A DNA stretch of 64,000 bases from Bombus terrestris (Eukaryota; Arthropoda; Insecta; Hymenoptera; Apidae), in contig NW_025963681.1 in NCBI RefSeq assembly GCF_910591885.1, positions 1 to 64,000 of the forward strand, written 5' to 3'. Positions 28,986 to 44,720 of this stretch are shown here, in pieces; the first letter of the stretch is position 1; the number at the start of each line of letters is the position of its first letter. The notes under the pieces are model-generated. The model had not been told where the DNA came from. It saw only the letters and a list, made by a program, of their open reading frames with translations, and did not search any database. Both the position numbers and the translations under genes were made by a program.

Positions 28986-31900
28986 TTGGACACCGTGGGA
29001 CAACGTGGGACAACGTGGGACAACGTGGGACAACGTGGGACAACGTGGGACAACGTGGGACAACGTGGGACAACGTGGGACAACGTGGGACAACGTGGGA
29101 CAACGTGGGACAACGTGGGACAACGTGGGACAACGTGGGACAACGTGGGACAACGTGGGACATCGTGGGACAACGTGGGACAACGTGGGACAACGTGGGA
29201 CAACGTGGGACAACGTGGGACACCGTTGGACATCGTTGGACACCGTGGGACAACGTGGGACAACGTGGGACAACGTGGGACACCGTTGGACACCGTTGGA
29301 CACCGTTGGACACCGTTGGACACCGTTGGACATCGTTGGACACCGTGGGACAACGTGGGACAACGTGGGACAACGTGGGAAACCATGGAACAACGTGGGA
29401 CAACGTGGGACACCGTTGGACATCGTCGGACAACGTGGGACAACGTGGGACAACGTGGGACAACGTGGGACAACGTGGGACAACGTGGGACAACGTGGGA
29501 CACCGTTGGACACCGTGGGACACCGTTGGACACCGTTGGACATCGTTGGACACCGTGGGACAACGTGGGACAACGTGGGACAACGTGGGACAACGTGGGA
29601 CAACGTGGGACAACGTGGGACAACGTGGGACAACGTGGGACAACGTGGGACAACGTGGGACAACGTGGGACATCGTGGGACAACGTGGGACAACGTGGGA
29701 CAACGTGGGACAACGTGGGACACCGTTGGACAACGTGGGACACCGCTGGACATTGTTGGACACCGTGGGACAACGTGGGACAACGTGGGACAACGTGGGA
29801 CATCGTGGGACAACGTGGGACAACGTGGGACAACGTGGGACAACGTGGGACAACGTGGGACACCGTTGGACACCGTTGGACACCGTTGGACACCGTTGGA
29901 CATCGTTGGACACCGTGGGACAACGTGGGACAACGTGGGACAACGTGGGACAACGTGGGACAACGTGGGACACCGTTGGACATCGTTGGACACCGTGGGA
30001 CACCGTGGGACAACGTGGGACAACGTGGGACACCGTTGGACACCGTTGGACACCGTTGGACACCGTTGGACACCGTTGGACATCGTTGGACACCGTGGGA
30101 CAACGTGGGACAACGTGGGACAACGTGGGAAACCATGGAACAACGTGGGACAACGTGGGACAACGTGGGACACCGTTGGACACCGTTGGACACCGTTGGA
30201 CACCGTTGGACATCGTTGGACACCGTGGGACAACGTGGGACAACGTGGGACAACGTGGGAAACCATGGAACAACGTGGGACAACGTGGGACACCGTTGGA
30301 CATCGTTGGACATCGTTGGACACCGTGGGACAACGTGGGACAACGTGGGACACCGTTGGACATCGCTGGACACCGTTGGACATCGTTGGACACCGTGGGA
30401 CAACGTGGGACAACGTGGGACAACGTGGGACAACGTGGGACAACGTGGGACAACGTGGGACAACGTGGGACAACGTGGGACAACGTGGGACATCGTGGGA
30501 CAACGTGGGACAACGTGGGACAACGTGGGACAACGTGGGACATCGTTGGACACCGTTGGACACCGTGGGACAACGTGGGACAACGTGGGACAACGTGGGA
30601 CAACGTGGGACAACGTGGGACAACGTGGGACAACGTGGGACAACGTGGGACAACGTGGGACAACGTGGGACAACGTGGGACAACGTGGGACAACGTGGGA
30701 CATCGTGGGACAACGTGGGACAACGTGGGACAACGTGGGACAACGTGGGACAACGTGGGACACCGTTGGACATCGTTGGACACCGTGGGACAACGTGGGA
30801 CAACGTGGGACAACGTGGGACACCGTTGGACACCGTTGGACACCGTTGGACACCGTTGGACACCGTTGGACATCGTTGGACACCGTGGGACAACGTGGGA
30901 CAACGTGGGACAACGTGGGAAACCATGGAACAACGTGGGACAACGTGGGACACCGTTGGACATCGTCGGACAACGTGGGACAACGTGGGACAACGTGGGA
31001 CAACGTGGGACAACGTGGGACAACGTGGGACAACGTGGGACACCGTTGGACACCGTGGGACACCGTTGGACACCGTTGGACATCGTTGGACACCGTGGGA
31101 CAACGTGGGACAACGTGGGACAACGTGGGACAACGTGGGACAACGTGGGACAACGTGGGACAACGTGGGACAACGTGGGACAACGTGGGACAACGTGGGA
31201 CAACGTGGGACATCGTGGGACAACGTGGGACAACGTGGGACAACGTGGGACAACGTGGGACACCGTTGGACAACGTGGGACACCGCTGGACATTGTTGGA
31301 CACCGTGGGACAACGTGGGACAACGTGGGACAACGTGGGACATCGTGGGACAACGTGGGACAACGTGGGACAACGTGGGACAACGTGGGACAACGTGGGA
31401 CACCGTTGGACACCGTTGGACACCGTTGGACACCGTTGGACATCGTTGGACACCGTGGGACAACGTGGGACAACGTGGGACAACGTGGGAAACCATGGAA
31501 CAACGTGGGACAACGTGGGACACCGTTGGACATCGTTGGACATCGTTGGACACCGTGGGACAACGTGGGACAACGTGGGAAAACGTGGGACAACGTGGGA
31601 CACCGTTGGACACCGTTGGACATCGTTGGACACCGTTGGACATCGCTGGACACCGTTGGACATCGTTGGACACCGTGGGACAACGTGGGACAACGTGGGA
31701 CAACGTGGGACAACGTGGGACAACGTGGGACAACGTGGGACAACGTGGGACAACGTGGGACAACGTGGGACAACGTGGGACATCGTGGGACAACGTGGGA
31801 CAACGTGGGACAACGTGGGACAACGTGGTACAACGTGGGACAACGTGGGACAACGTGGGACAACGTGGGACAACGTGGGACAACGTGGGACAACGTGGGA

Positions 31901-33770
31901 CAACGTGGGACAACGTGGGACAACGTGGGACAACGTGGGACATCGTGGGACAACGTGGGACAACGTGGGACAACGTGGGACAACGTGGGACAACGTGGGA
32001 CACCGTTGGACATCGTTGGACAACGTGGGACACCGTTGGACATCGTTGGACACCGTGGGACAACGTGGGACAACGTGGGACACCGTTGGACACCGTTGGA
32101 CATCGTTGGACACCGTGGGACAACGTGGGACAACGTGGGACAACGTGGGAAACCATGGAACAACGTGGGACAACGTGGGACACCGTTGGACATCGTTGGA
32201 CAACGTGGGACAACGTGGGACAACGTGGGACAACGTGGGACAACGTGGGACAACGTGGGACAACGTGGGACACCGTTGGACACCGTGGGACACCGTTGGA
32301 CACCGTTGGACATCGTTGGACACCGTGGGACAACGTGGGACAACGTGGGACAACGTGGGAGAACGTGGGACAACGTGGGACAACGTGGGACAACGTGGGA
32401 CAACGTGGGACAACGTGGGACAACGTGGGACATCGTGGGACAACGTGGGACAACGTGGGACAACGTGGGACAACGTGGGACACCGTTGGACAACGTGGGA
32501 CACCGTTGGACATCGTTGGACACCGTGGGACAACGTGGGACAACGTGGGACCACGTGGGACAACGCGGGACAACGTGGGACAACGTGGGACAACGTGGGA
32601 CAACGTGGGACAACGTGGGACAACGTGGGACATCGTGGGACAACGTGGGACAACGTGGGACAACGTGGGACAACGTGGGACAACGTGGGACACCGTTGGA
32701 CATCGTTGGACACCGTGGGACACCGTGGGACAACGTGGGACAACGTGGGACAACGAGGGACAACGTGGGACAACGTGGGAAACCATGGAACAACGTGGGA
32801 CAACGTGGGACACCGTTGGACATCGTTGGACAACGTGGGACAACGTGGGACAACGTGGGACAACGTGGGACAACGTGGGACAACGTGGGACAACGTGGGA
32901 CACCGTTGGACACCGTGGGACACCGTTGGACACCGTTGGACATCGTTGGACATCGTTGGACACCGTGGGACAACGTGGGACAACGTGGGACAACGTGGGA
33001 CAACGTGGGACACCGTTGGACATCGTTGGACATCGTTGGACATCGTTGGACATCGTGGGACACCGTTGGACATCGTTGGACATCGTTGGACACCGTTGGA
33101 CATCGTTGGACATCGTTGGACATCGTTGGACACCGTTGGACACCGTTGGACACCGTTGGACACCGTTGGACATCGTTGGACACCGTGGGACAACGTGGGA
33201 CAACGTGGGACAACGTGGGACAACGTGGGACAACGTGGGACAACGTGGGACATCGTGGGACAACGTGGGACAACGTGGGACAACGTGGGACAACGTGGGA
33301 CAACGTGGGACACCGTTGGACACCGTGGGACACCGTTGGACACCGTTGGACATCGTTGGACACCGTGGGACAACGTGGGACAACGTGGGACAACGTGGGA
33401 CACCGTTGGACATCGTTGGACACCGTGGGACAACGTGGGACAACGTGGGAGAACGTGGGACAACGTGGGACAACGTGGGACAACGTGGGACAACGTGGGA
33501 CAACGTGGGACAACGTGGGACAACGTGGGACAACGTGGGACAACGTGGGACAACGTGGGACATCGTGGGACAACGTGGGACAACGTGGGACAACGTGGGA
33601 CAACGTGGGACAACGTGGGACACCGTTGGACATCGTTGGACAACGTGGGACACCGTTGGACATCGTTGGACACCGTGGGACAACGTGGGACAACGTGGGA
33701 CACCGTTGGACACCGTTGGACATCGTTGGACACCGTGGGACAACGTGGGACAACGTGGGACAACGTGGGA
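28986..33770. repeat. Third copy of the 10021-14760 segment
   Basis: Landmarks from copy 1 recur at an offset of 18,995 bp, rising to about 19,025. Examples are CTGGACATTG 10751 to 29746, doublets 11131 to 30126 and 13121 to 32146, TGGTACAACG 12801 to 31826, CGGGACAACG 13541 to 32566, and AGGGACAACG 13731 to 32756. The third copy therefore spans both the end of the large block and the following distinct block, showing that these were already joined when they were copied. Confidence 0.82.
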
Positions 33771-34690
33771 AACCATGGAACAACGTGGGACAACGTGGGA
33801 CACCGTTGGACATCGTTGGACAACGTGGGACAACGTGGGACAACGTGGGACAACGTGGGACAACGTGGGACAACGTGGGACAACGTGGGACACCGTTGGA
33901 CACCGTGGGACACCGTTGGACACCGTTGGACATCGTTGGACACCGTGGGACAACGTGGGACAACGTGGGACAACGTGGGAGAACGTGGGACAACGTGGGA
34001 CAACGTGGGACAACGTGGGACAACGTGGGACAACGTGGGACAACGTGGGACATCGTGGGACAACGTGGGACAACGTGGGACAACGTGGGACAACGTGGGA
34101 CACCGTTGGACAACGTGGGACACCGTTGGACATCGTTGGACACCGTGGGACAACGTGGGACAACGTGGGACCACGTGGGACAACGCGGGACAACGTGGGA
34201 CAACGTGGGACAACGTGGGACAACGTGGGACAACGTGGGACAACGTGGGACATCGTGGGACAACGTGGGACAACGTGGGACAACGTGGGACAACGTGGGA
34301 CAACGTGGGACACCGTTGGACATCGTTGGACACCGTGGGACAACGTGGGACAACGTGGGACAACGTGGGACAACGAGGGACAACGTGGGACAACGTGGGA
34401 AACCATGGAACAACGTGGGACAACGTGGGACACCGTTGGACATCGTTGGACAACGTGGGACAACGTGGGACAACGTGGGACAACGTGGGACAACGTGGGA
34501 CAACGTGGGACAACGTGGGACACCGTTGGACACCGTGGGACACCGTTGGACACCGTTGGACATCGTTGGACATCGTTGGACACCGTGGGACAACGTGGGA
34601 CAACGTGGGACAACGTGGGACAACGTGGGACACCGTTGGACATCGTTGGACATCGTTGGACATCGTGGGACACCGTTGGACATCGTTGGA
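32146..34690. repeat. 1.62-kb tandem duplication
   Basis: Sequence from the doublet at 32146 recurs 1,620 bp later. The doublets at 33766 and 34396, TGGGAGAACG at 33976, TGGGACCACG at 34166, CGGGACAACG at 34186 and AGGGACAACG at 34376 all match partners upstream. The match fades near 34690 after one unit is lost in the TTGGACATCG island. The start of the same step is seen in the first copy (13121 to 14751, 1,630 bp). Confidence 0.78.
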
Positions 34691-37600
34691 CAACGTGGGA
34701 AACCATGGAACAACGTGGGACAACGTGGGACACCCTTGGACATCGTTGGACAACGTGGGACAACGTGGGACAACGTGGGACAACGTGGGACAACGTGGGA
34801 CAACGTGGGACAACGTGGGACACCGTTGGACAACGTGGGACACCGTTGGACATCGTTGGACACCGTGGGACAACGTGGGACAACGTGGGACAACGTGGGA
34901 CAACGTGGGACAACGTGGGACAACGTGGGACAACGTGGGACAACGTGGGACAACGTGGGACAACGTGGGACACCGTTGGACACCGTGGGACACCGTTGGA
35001 CACCGTTGGACATCGTTGGACACCGTGGGACAACGTGGGACAACGTGGGACAACGTGGGACAACGTGGGACAACGTGGGACAACGTGGGACAACGTGGGA
35101 CAACGTGGGACAACGTGGGACAACGTGGGACAACGTGGGACAACGTGGGACAACGTGGGACAACGTGGGACACCGTTGGACAACGTGGGACACCGTTGGA
35201 CATCGTTGGACACCGTGGGACAACGTGGGACAACGTGGGACAACGTGGGACAACGTGGGACAACGTGGGACACCGTTGGACATCGTTGGACATCGTTGGA
35301 CATCGTTGGACATCGTTGGACATCGTGGGACACCGTTGGACATCGTTGGACATCGTTGGACACCGTTGGACATCGTTGGACATCGTTGGACATCGTTGGA
35401 CACCGTTGGACACCGTTGGACACCGTTGGACACCGTTGGACATCGTTGGACACCGTGGGACAACGTGGGACAACGTGGGACAACGTGGGACAACGTGGGA
35501 CAACGTGGGACAACGTGGGACATCGTGGGACAACGTGGGACAACGTGGGACAACGTGGGACAACGTGGGACAACGTGGGACACCGTTGGACACCGTGGGA
35601 CACCGTTGGACACCGTTGGACATCGTTGGACACCGTGGGACAACGTGGGACAACGTGGGACAACGTGGGACACCGTTGGACATCGTTGGACACCGTGGGA
35701 CAACGTGGGACAACGTGGGACAACGTGGGAGAACGTGGGACAACGTGGGACAACGTGGGACAACGTGGGACAACGTGGGACAACGTGGGACAACGTGGGA
35801 CATCGTGGGACAACGTGGGACAACGTGGGACAACGTGGGACAACGTGGGACACCGTTGGACAACGTGGGACACCGTTGGACATCGTTGGACACCGTGGGA
35901 CAACGTGGGACAACGTGGGACCACGTGGGACAACGTGGGACAACGTGGGACAACGTGGGACAACGTGGGACAACGTGGGACAACGTGGGACAACGTGGGA
36001 CAACGTGGGACAACGTGGGACATCGTGGGACAACGTGGGACAACGTGGGACAACGTGGGACAACGTGGGACACCGTTGGACAACGTGGGACACCGTTGGA
36101 CATCGTTGGACACCGTGGGACAACGTGGGACAACGTGGGACCACGTGGGACAACGTGGGACAACGTGGGACAACGTGGGACAACGTGGGACAACGTGGGA
36201 CAACGTGGGACAACGTGGGACAACGTGGGACAACGTGGGACAACGTGGGACACCGTTGGACATCGTTGGACACCGTGGGACACCGTGGGACAACGTGGGA
36301 CAACGTGGGACAACGTGGGACAACGTGGGACAACGTGGGAAACCATGGAACAACGTGGGACAACGTGGGACACCGTTGGACATCGTTGGACAACGTGGGA
36401 CAACGTGGGACAACGTGGGACAACGTGGGACAACGTGGGACAACGTGGGACACCGTTGGACACCGTGGGACACCGTTGGACACCGTTGGACATCGTTGGA
36501 CACCGTGGGACAACGTGGGACAACGTGGGACAACGTGGGACACCGTTGGACATCGTTGGACACCGTGGGACAACGTGGGACAACGTGGGACAACGTGGGA
36601 GAACGTGGGACAACGTGGGACAACGTGGGACAACGTGGGACAACGTGGGACAACGTGGGACAACGTGGGACATCGTGGGACAACGTGGGACAACGTGGGA
36701 CAACGTGGGACAACGTGGGACACCGTTGGACAACGTGGGACACCGTTGGACATCGTTGGACACCGTGGGACAACGTGGGACAACGTGGGACAACGTGGGA
36801 CAACGTGGGACAACGTGGGACACCGTTGGACAACGTGGGACATCGTTGGACATCGTTGGACATCGTTGGACACCGTTGGACACCGTTGGACACCGTTGGA
36901 CATCGTTGGACACCGTGGGACAACGTGGGACAACGTGGGACACCGTTGGACACCGTTGGACATCGTTGGACACCGTGGGACAACGTGGGACAACGTGGGA
37001 CAACGTGGGACAACGTGGGACAACGTGGGACAACGTGGGACAACGTGGGACAACGTGGGACAACGTGGGACAACGTGGGACAACGTGGGACAACGTGGGA
37101 CACCGTTGGACAACGTGGGACATCGTTGGACATCGTTGGACATCGTTGGACACCGTTGGACACCGTTGGACACCGTTGGACATCGTTGGACACCGTGGGA
37201 CAACGTGGGACAACGTGGGACAACGTGGGACAACGTGGGACAACGTGGGACATCGTGGGACAACGTGGGACAACGTGGGACAACGTGGGACAACGTGGGA
37301 CAACGTGGGACACCGTTGGACACCGTGGGACTCCGTTGGACACCGTTGGACATCGTTGGACACCGTGGGACAACGTGGGACAACGTGGGACAACGTGGGA
37401 CAACGTGGGACAACGTGGGACACCGTTGGACATCGTTGGACATCGTTGGACATCGTTGGACATCGTGGGACACCGTTGGACATCGTTGGACATCGTTGGA
37501 CACCGTTGGACATCGTTGGACATCGTTGGACATCGTTGGACACCGTTGGACACCGTTGGACACCGTTGGACATCGTTGGACACCGTGGGACAACGTGGGA

Positions 37601-40100
37601 CAACGTGGGACAACGTGGGACAACGTGGGACAACGTGGGACAACGTGGGACATCGTGGGACAACGTGGGACAACGTGGGACAACGTGGGACAACGTGGGA
37701 CAACGTGGGACACCGTTGGACACCGTGGGACACCGTTGGACACCGTTGGACATCGTTGGACACCGTGGGACAACGTGGGACAACGTGGGACAACGTGGGA
37801 CACCGTTGGACATCGTTGGACACCGTGGGACAACGTGGGACAACGTGGGACAACGTGGGAGAACGTGGGACAACGTGGGACAACGTGGGACAACGTGGGA
37901 CAACGTGGGACAACGTGGGACAACGTGGGACATCGTGGGACAACGTGGGACAACGTGGGACAACGTGGGACAACGTGGGACACCGTTGGACAACGTGGGA
38001 CACCGTTGGACATCGTTGGACACCGTGGGACAACGTGGGACAACGTGGGACCACGTGGGACAACGTGGGACAACGTGGGACAACGTGGGACAACGTGGGA
38101 CAACGTGGGACAACGTGGGACAACGTGGGACATCGTGGGACAACGTGGGACAACGTGGGACAACGTGGGACAACGTGGGACAACGTGGGACACCGTTGGA
38201 CATCGTTGGACACCGTGGGACACCGTGGGACAACGTGGGACAACGTGGGACAACGTGGGACAACGTGGGAAACCATGGAACAACGTGGGACAACGTGGGA
38301 CACCGTTGGACATCGTTGGACAACGTGGGACAACGTGGGACAACGTGGGACAACGTGGGACAACGTGGGACAACGTGGGACACCGTTGGACACCGTGGGA
38401 CACCGTTGGACACCGTTGGACATCGTTGGACACCGTGGGACAACGTGGGACAACGTGGGACAACGTGGGCCAACGTGGGACAACGTGGGACAACGTGGGA
38501 CAACGTGGGACAACGTGGGACAACGTGGGACAACGTGGGACAACGTGGGACAACGTGGGACACCGTTGGACAACGTGGGACACCGTTGGACATCGTTGGA
38601 CACCGTGGGACAACGTGGGACAACGTGGGACAACGTGGGACAACGTGGGACAACGTGGGACACCGTTGGACATCGTTGGACATCGTTGGACATCGTGGGA
38701 CACCGTTGGACATCGTTGGACATCGTTGGACACCGTTGGACACCGTTGGACAACGTGGGACATCGTGGGACAACGTGGGACAACGTGGGACAACGTGGGA
38801 CAACGTGGGACACCGTTGGACACCGTGGGACACCGTTGGACACCGTTGGACACCGTTGGACATCGTTGGACATCGTTGGACATCGTGGGACACCGTTGGA
38901 CATCGTTGGACACCGTGGGACACCGTGGGACAACGTGGGACAACGTGGGACAACGTGGGACAACGTGGGACAACGTGGGACACCGTTGGACACCGTGGGA
39001 CACCGTTGGACACCGTTGGACATCGTTGGACACCGTGGGACAACGTGGGACAACGTGGGACAACGTGGGACAACGTGGGACAACGTGGGACAACGTGGGA
39101 CACCGTTGGACACCGTGGGACACCGTTGGACACCGTTGGACATCGTTGGACACCGTGGGACAACGTGGGACAACGTGGGACAACGTGGGCCAACGTGGGA
39201 CAACGTGGGACAACGTGGGACAACGTGGGACAACGTGGGACAACGTGGGACAACGTGGGACAACGTGGGACAACGTGGGACACCGTTGGACAACGTGGGA
39301 CACCGTTGGACATCGTTGGACACCGTGGGACAACGTGGGACAACGTGGGACAACGTGGGACAACGTGGGACAACGTGGGACACCGTTGGACATCGTTGGA
39401 CATCGTTGGACATCGTGGGACACCGTTGGACATCGTTGGACATCGTTGGACACCGTTGGACACCGTTGGACAACGTGGGACATCGTGGGACAACGTGGGA
39501 CAACGTGGGACAACGTGGGACAACGTGGGACACCGTTGGACACCGTGGGACACCGTTGGACACCGTTGGACACCGTTGGACATCGTTGGACATCGTTGGA
39601 CATCGTGGGACACCGTTGGACATCGTTGGACATCGTTGGACACCGTTGGACATCGTTGGACACCGTTGGATATCGTTGGACATCGTTGGACATCGTGGGA
39701 CACCGTTGGACATCGTTGGACATCGTTGGACACCGTTGGACATCGTTGGACATCGTTGGACATCGTTGGACACCGTTGGACACCGTTGGACACCGTTGGA
39801 CATCGTTGGACATCGTGGGACAACGTGGGACAACGTGGGACAACGTGGGACAACGTGGGACAACGTGGGACAACGTGGGACAACGTGGGACAACGTGGGA
39901 CAACGTGGGACACCGTTGGACATCGCTGGACACCGTTGGACATCGTTGGACACCGTGGGACAACGTGGGACAACGTGGGACAACGTGGGACACCGTTGGA
40001 CACCGTTGGACACCGTTGGACACCGTTGGACATCGTTGGACACCGTGGGACAACGTGGGACAACGTGGGACAACGTGGGACATCGTGGGACAACGTGGGA
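34691..40100. repeat. Mixed array rich in TTGG islands
   Basis: CCATGG doublets are sparse here (34696, 36336, 38266). Long islands of TTGGACATCG and TTGGACACCG become frequent, for example near 35271-35455, 37421-37580 and 39641-39810. The paired markers TGGGAGAACG and TGGGACCACG, 190 bp apart, occur at 35726/35916 and 37856/38046. Private variants include a CCCTTGGA junction that destroys a CpG at 34731, ACTCCG at 37331 and a TATCG unit at 39671. No gene-like sequence is present. Confidence 0.8.
38331..39630. repeat. Local duplication, 720-bp offset
   Basis: About 580 bp from 38331-38910 recur at 39051-39630, including the rare variant with GGGCCAACG (38461 and 39181 in 10-bp blocks). The two copies are separated by about 140 bp that do not match. 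I saw no difference between them across the shared part, so this is probably one of the youngest events in the window. Confidence 0.8.
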
Positions 40101-43100
40101 CAACGTGGGACAACGTGGGACAACGTTGGACATCGTTGGACACCGTTGGACACCGTGGGACAACGTGGGACAACGTGGGACAACGTGGGACAACGTGGGA
40201 CAACGTGGGACAACGTGGGACAACGTGGGACAACGTGGGACAACGTGGGACAACGTGGGACAACGTGGGACAACGTGGGACAACGTGGGACAACGTGGGA
40301 CAACGTGGGACATCGTGGGACAACGTGGGACAACGTGGGACAACGTGGGACAACGTGGGACAACGTGGGACACCGTTGGACATCGTTGGACACCGTGGGA
40401 CAACGTGGGACAACGTGGGACAACGTGGGACACCGTTGGACACCGTTGGACACCGTTGGACACCGTTGGACACCGTTGGACATCGTTGGACACCGTGGGA
40501 CAACGTGGGACAACGTGGGACAACGTGGGAAACCATGGAACAACGTGGGACAACGTGGGACACCGTTGGACATCGTTGGACAACGTGGGACAACGTGGGA
40601 CAACGTGGGACAACGTGGGACAACGTGGGACAACGTGGGACAACGTGGGACAACGTGGGACACCGTTGGACACCGAGGGACACCGTTGGACACCGTTGGA
40701 CATCGTTGGACACCGTGGGACAACGTGGGACAACGTGGGAAAACGTGGGACAACGTGGGACACCGTTGGACATCGCTGGACACCGTTGGACATCGTTGGA
40801 CACCGTGGGACAACGTGGGACAACGTGGGACAACGTGGGACAACGTGGGACAACGTGGGACAACGTGGGACAACGTGGGACAACGTGGGACAACGTGGGA
40901 CAACGTGGGACAACGTGGGACAACGTGGGACAACGTGGGACAACGTGGGACAACGTGGGACATCGTGGGACAACGTGGGACAACGTGGGACAACGTGGGA
41001 CAACGTGGGACATCGTGGGACAACGTGGGACAACGTGGGACAACGTGGGACACCGTTGGACACCGTTGGACACCGTTGGACACCGTTGGACATCGTTGGA
41101 CACCGTGGGACAACGTGGGACAACGTGGGACAACGTGGGAAACCATGGAACAACGTGGGACAACGTGGGACACCGTTGGACATCGTTGGACATCGTTGGA
41201 CACCGTGGGACAACGTGGGACAACGTGGGAAAACGTGGGACAACGTGGGACACCGTTGGACATCGCTGGACACCGTTGGACATCGTTGGACACCGTGGGA
41301 CAACGTGGGACAACGTGGGACAACGTGGGACAACGTGGGACAACGTGGGACAACGTGGGACAACGTGGGACAACGTGGGACAACTTGGGACATCGTGGGA
41401 CAACGTGGGACAACGTGGGACAACGTGGGACAACGTGGGACATCGTTGGACACCGTTGGAAACCGTGGGACAACGTGGGACAACGTGGGACAACGTGGGA
41501 CAACGTGGGACAACGTGGGACAACGTGGGACAACGTGGGACATCGTGGGACAACGTGGGACAACGTGGGACAACGTGGGACATCGTGGGACAACGTGGGA
41601 CAACGTGGGACAACGTGGGACAACGTGGGACAACGTGGGACACCGTTGGACATCGTTGGACACCGTGGGACAACGTGGGACAACGTGGGACAACGTGGGA
41701 CACCGTTGGACACCGTTGGACACCGTTGGACACCGTTGGACACCGTTGGACATCGTTGGACACCGTGGGACAACGTGGGACAACGTGGGACAACGTGGGA
41801 AACCATGGAACAACGTGGGACAACGTGGGAAATCGTTGGACATCGTCGGACAACGTGGGACAACGTGGGACAACGTGGGACAACGTGGGACAACGTGGGA
41901 CAACGTGGGACAACGTGGGACAACGTGGGACATCGTGGGACAACGTGGGACAACGTGGGACAACGTGGGACACCGTTGGACACCGTTGGACACCGTTGGA
42001 CACCGTTGGACATCGTTGGACACCGTGGGACAACGTGGGACAACGTGGGACAACGTGGGAAACCATGGAACAACGTGGGACAACGTGGGACACCGTTGGA
42101 CATCGTTGGACATCGTTGGACACCGTGGGACAACGTGGGACAACGTGGGACACCGTTGGACATCGCTGGACACCGTTGGACATCGTTGGACACCGTGGGA
42201 CAACGTGGGACAACGTGGGACAACGTGGGACAACGTGGGACAACGTGGGACAACGTGGGACAACGTGGGACAACGTGGGACAACGTGGGACAACGTGGGA
42301 CAACGTGGGACATCGTGGGACAACGTGGGACAACGTGGGACAACGTGGGACAACGTGGGACATCGTTGGACACCGTTGGACACCGTGGGACAACGTGGGA
42401 CAACGTGGGACAACGTGGGACAACGTGGGACAACGTGGGACAACGTGGGACAACGTGGGACAACGTGGGACAACGTGGGACAACGTGGGACAACGTGGGA
42501 CAACGTGGGACAACGTGGGACAACGTGGGACATCGTGGGACACCGTTGGACACCGTGGGACACCGTTGGACACCGTTGGACATCGTTGGACACCGTGGGA
42601 CAACGTGGGACAACGTGGGACAACGTGGGACAACGTGGGACAACGTGGGACAACGTGGGACAACGTGGGACAACGTGGGACAACGTGGGACAACGTGGGA
42701 CAACGTGGGACATCGTGGGACAACGTGGGACAACGTGGGACAACGTGGGACAACGTGGGACACCGTTGGACAACGTGGGACACCGTTGGACATTGTTGGA
42801 CACCGTGGGACAACGTGGGACAACGTGGGACAACGTGGGACATCGTGGGACAACGTGGGACAACGTGGGACAACGTGGGACAACGTGGGACAACGTGGGA
42901 CACCGTTGGACACCGTTGGACACCGTTGGACACCGTTGGACATCGTTGGACACCGTGGGACAACGTGGGACAACGTGGGACAACGTGGGAAACCATGGAA
43001 CAACGTGGGACAACGTGGGACACCGTTGGACATCGTTGGACATCGTTGGACACCGTGGGACAACGTGGGACAACGTGGGAAAACGTGGGACAACGTGGGA

Positions 43101-44420
43101 CACCGTTGGACATCGCTGGACACCGTTGGACATCGTTGGACACCGTGGGACAACGTGGGACAACGTGGGACAACGTGGGACAACGTGGGACAACGTGGGA
43201 CAACGTGGGACAACGTGGGACAACGTGGGACAACGTGGGACAACGTGGGACAACGTGGGACATCGTTGGACACCGTTGGACACCGTGGGACAACGTGGGA
43301 CAACGTGGGACAACGTGGGACAACGTGGGACAACGTGGGACAACGTGGGACAACGTGGGACAACGTGGGACAACGTGGGACAACGTGGGACAACGTGGGA
43401 CAACGTGGGACAACGTGGGACAACGTGGGACAACGTGGGACATCGTGGGACAACGTGGGACAACGTGGGACAACGTGGGACAACGTGGGACAACGTGGGA
43501 CACCGTTGGACATCGTTGGACAACGTGGGACACCGTTGGACATCGTTGGACACCGTGGGACAACGTGGGACAACGTGGGACACCGTTGGACACCGTTGGA
43601 CATCGTTGGACACCGTGGGACAACGTGGGACAACGTGGGACAACGTGGGAAACCATGGAACAACGTGGGACAACGTGGGACACCGTTGGACATCGTTGGA
43701 CAACGTGGGACAACGTGGGACAACGTGGGACAACGTGGGACAACGTGGGACAACGTGGGACAACGTGGGACACCGTTGGACACCGTGGGACACCGTTGGA
43801 CACCGTTGGACATCGTTGGACACCGTGGGACAACGTGGGACAACGTGGGACAACGTGGGAGAACGTGGGACAACGTGGGACAACGTGGGACAACGTGGGA
43901 CAACGTGGGACAACGTGGGACAACGTGGGACATCGTGGGACAACGTGGGACAACGTGGGACAACGTGGGACAACGTGGGACACCGTTGGACAACGTGGGA
44001 CACCGTTGGACATCGTTGGACACCGTGGGACAACGTGGGACAACGTGGGACCACGTGGGACAACGTGGGACAACGTGGGACAACGTGGGACAACGTGGGA
44101 CAACGTGGGACAACGTGGGACATCGTGGGACAACGTGGGACAACGTGGGACAACGTGGGACAACGTGGGACAACGTGGGACACCGTTGGACATCGTTGGA
44201 CACCGTGGGACACCGTGGGACAACGTGGGACAACGTGGGACAACGAGGGACAACGTGGGACAACGTGGGAAACCATGGAACAACGTGGGACAACGTGGGA
44301 CACCGTTGGACATCGTTGGACAACGTGGGACAACGTGGGACAACGTGGGACAACGTGGGACAACGTGGGACAACGTGGGACAACGTGGGACACCGTTGGA
44401 CACCGTGGGACTCCGTTGGA
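40101..44420. repeat. Return of first-half type modules, then 13-kb type module
   Basis: Doublets at 41136, 41796, 42056 and 42986, and the variants TGGGAAAACG (near 40736, 41226, 43076) and TTGGAAACCG (near 41456), resemble the modules at 531-4400. From about 43646 to 44420 the pattern matches 13121-13960, with TGGGAGAACG at 43856, TGGGACCACG at 44046 and AGGGACAACG at 44246. Private changes include CAACTTGGGA at 41381 and AATCG at 41831. The segment is a mosaic of at least two module types. Confidence 0.65.
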
Positions 44421-44720
44421 CACCGTTGGACATCGTTGGACATCGTTGGACACCGTGGGACAACGTGGGACAACGTGGGACAACGTGGGACAACGTGGGA
44501 CACCGTTGGACATCGTTGGACATCGTTGGACATCGTGGGACACCGTTGGACATCGTTGGACATCGTTGGACACCGTTGGACACCGATGGACAACGTGGGA
44601 CATCGTGGGACAACGTGGGACAACGTGGGACAACGTGGGACAACGTGGGACACCGTTGGACACCGTGGGACACCGTTGGACACCGTTGGACACCGTTGGA
44701 CATCGTTGGACATCGTTGGA

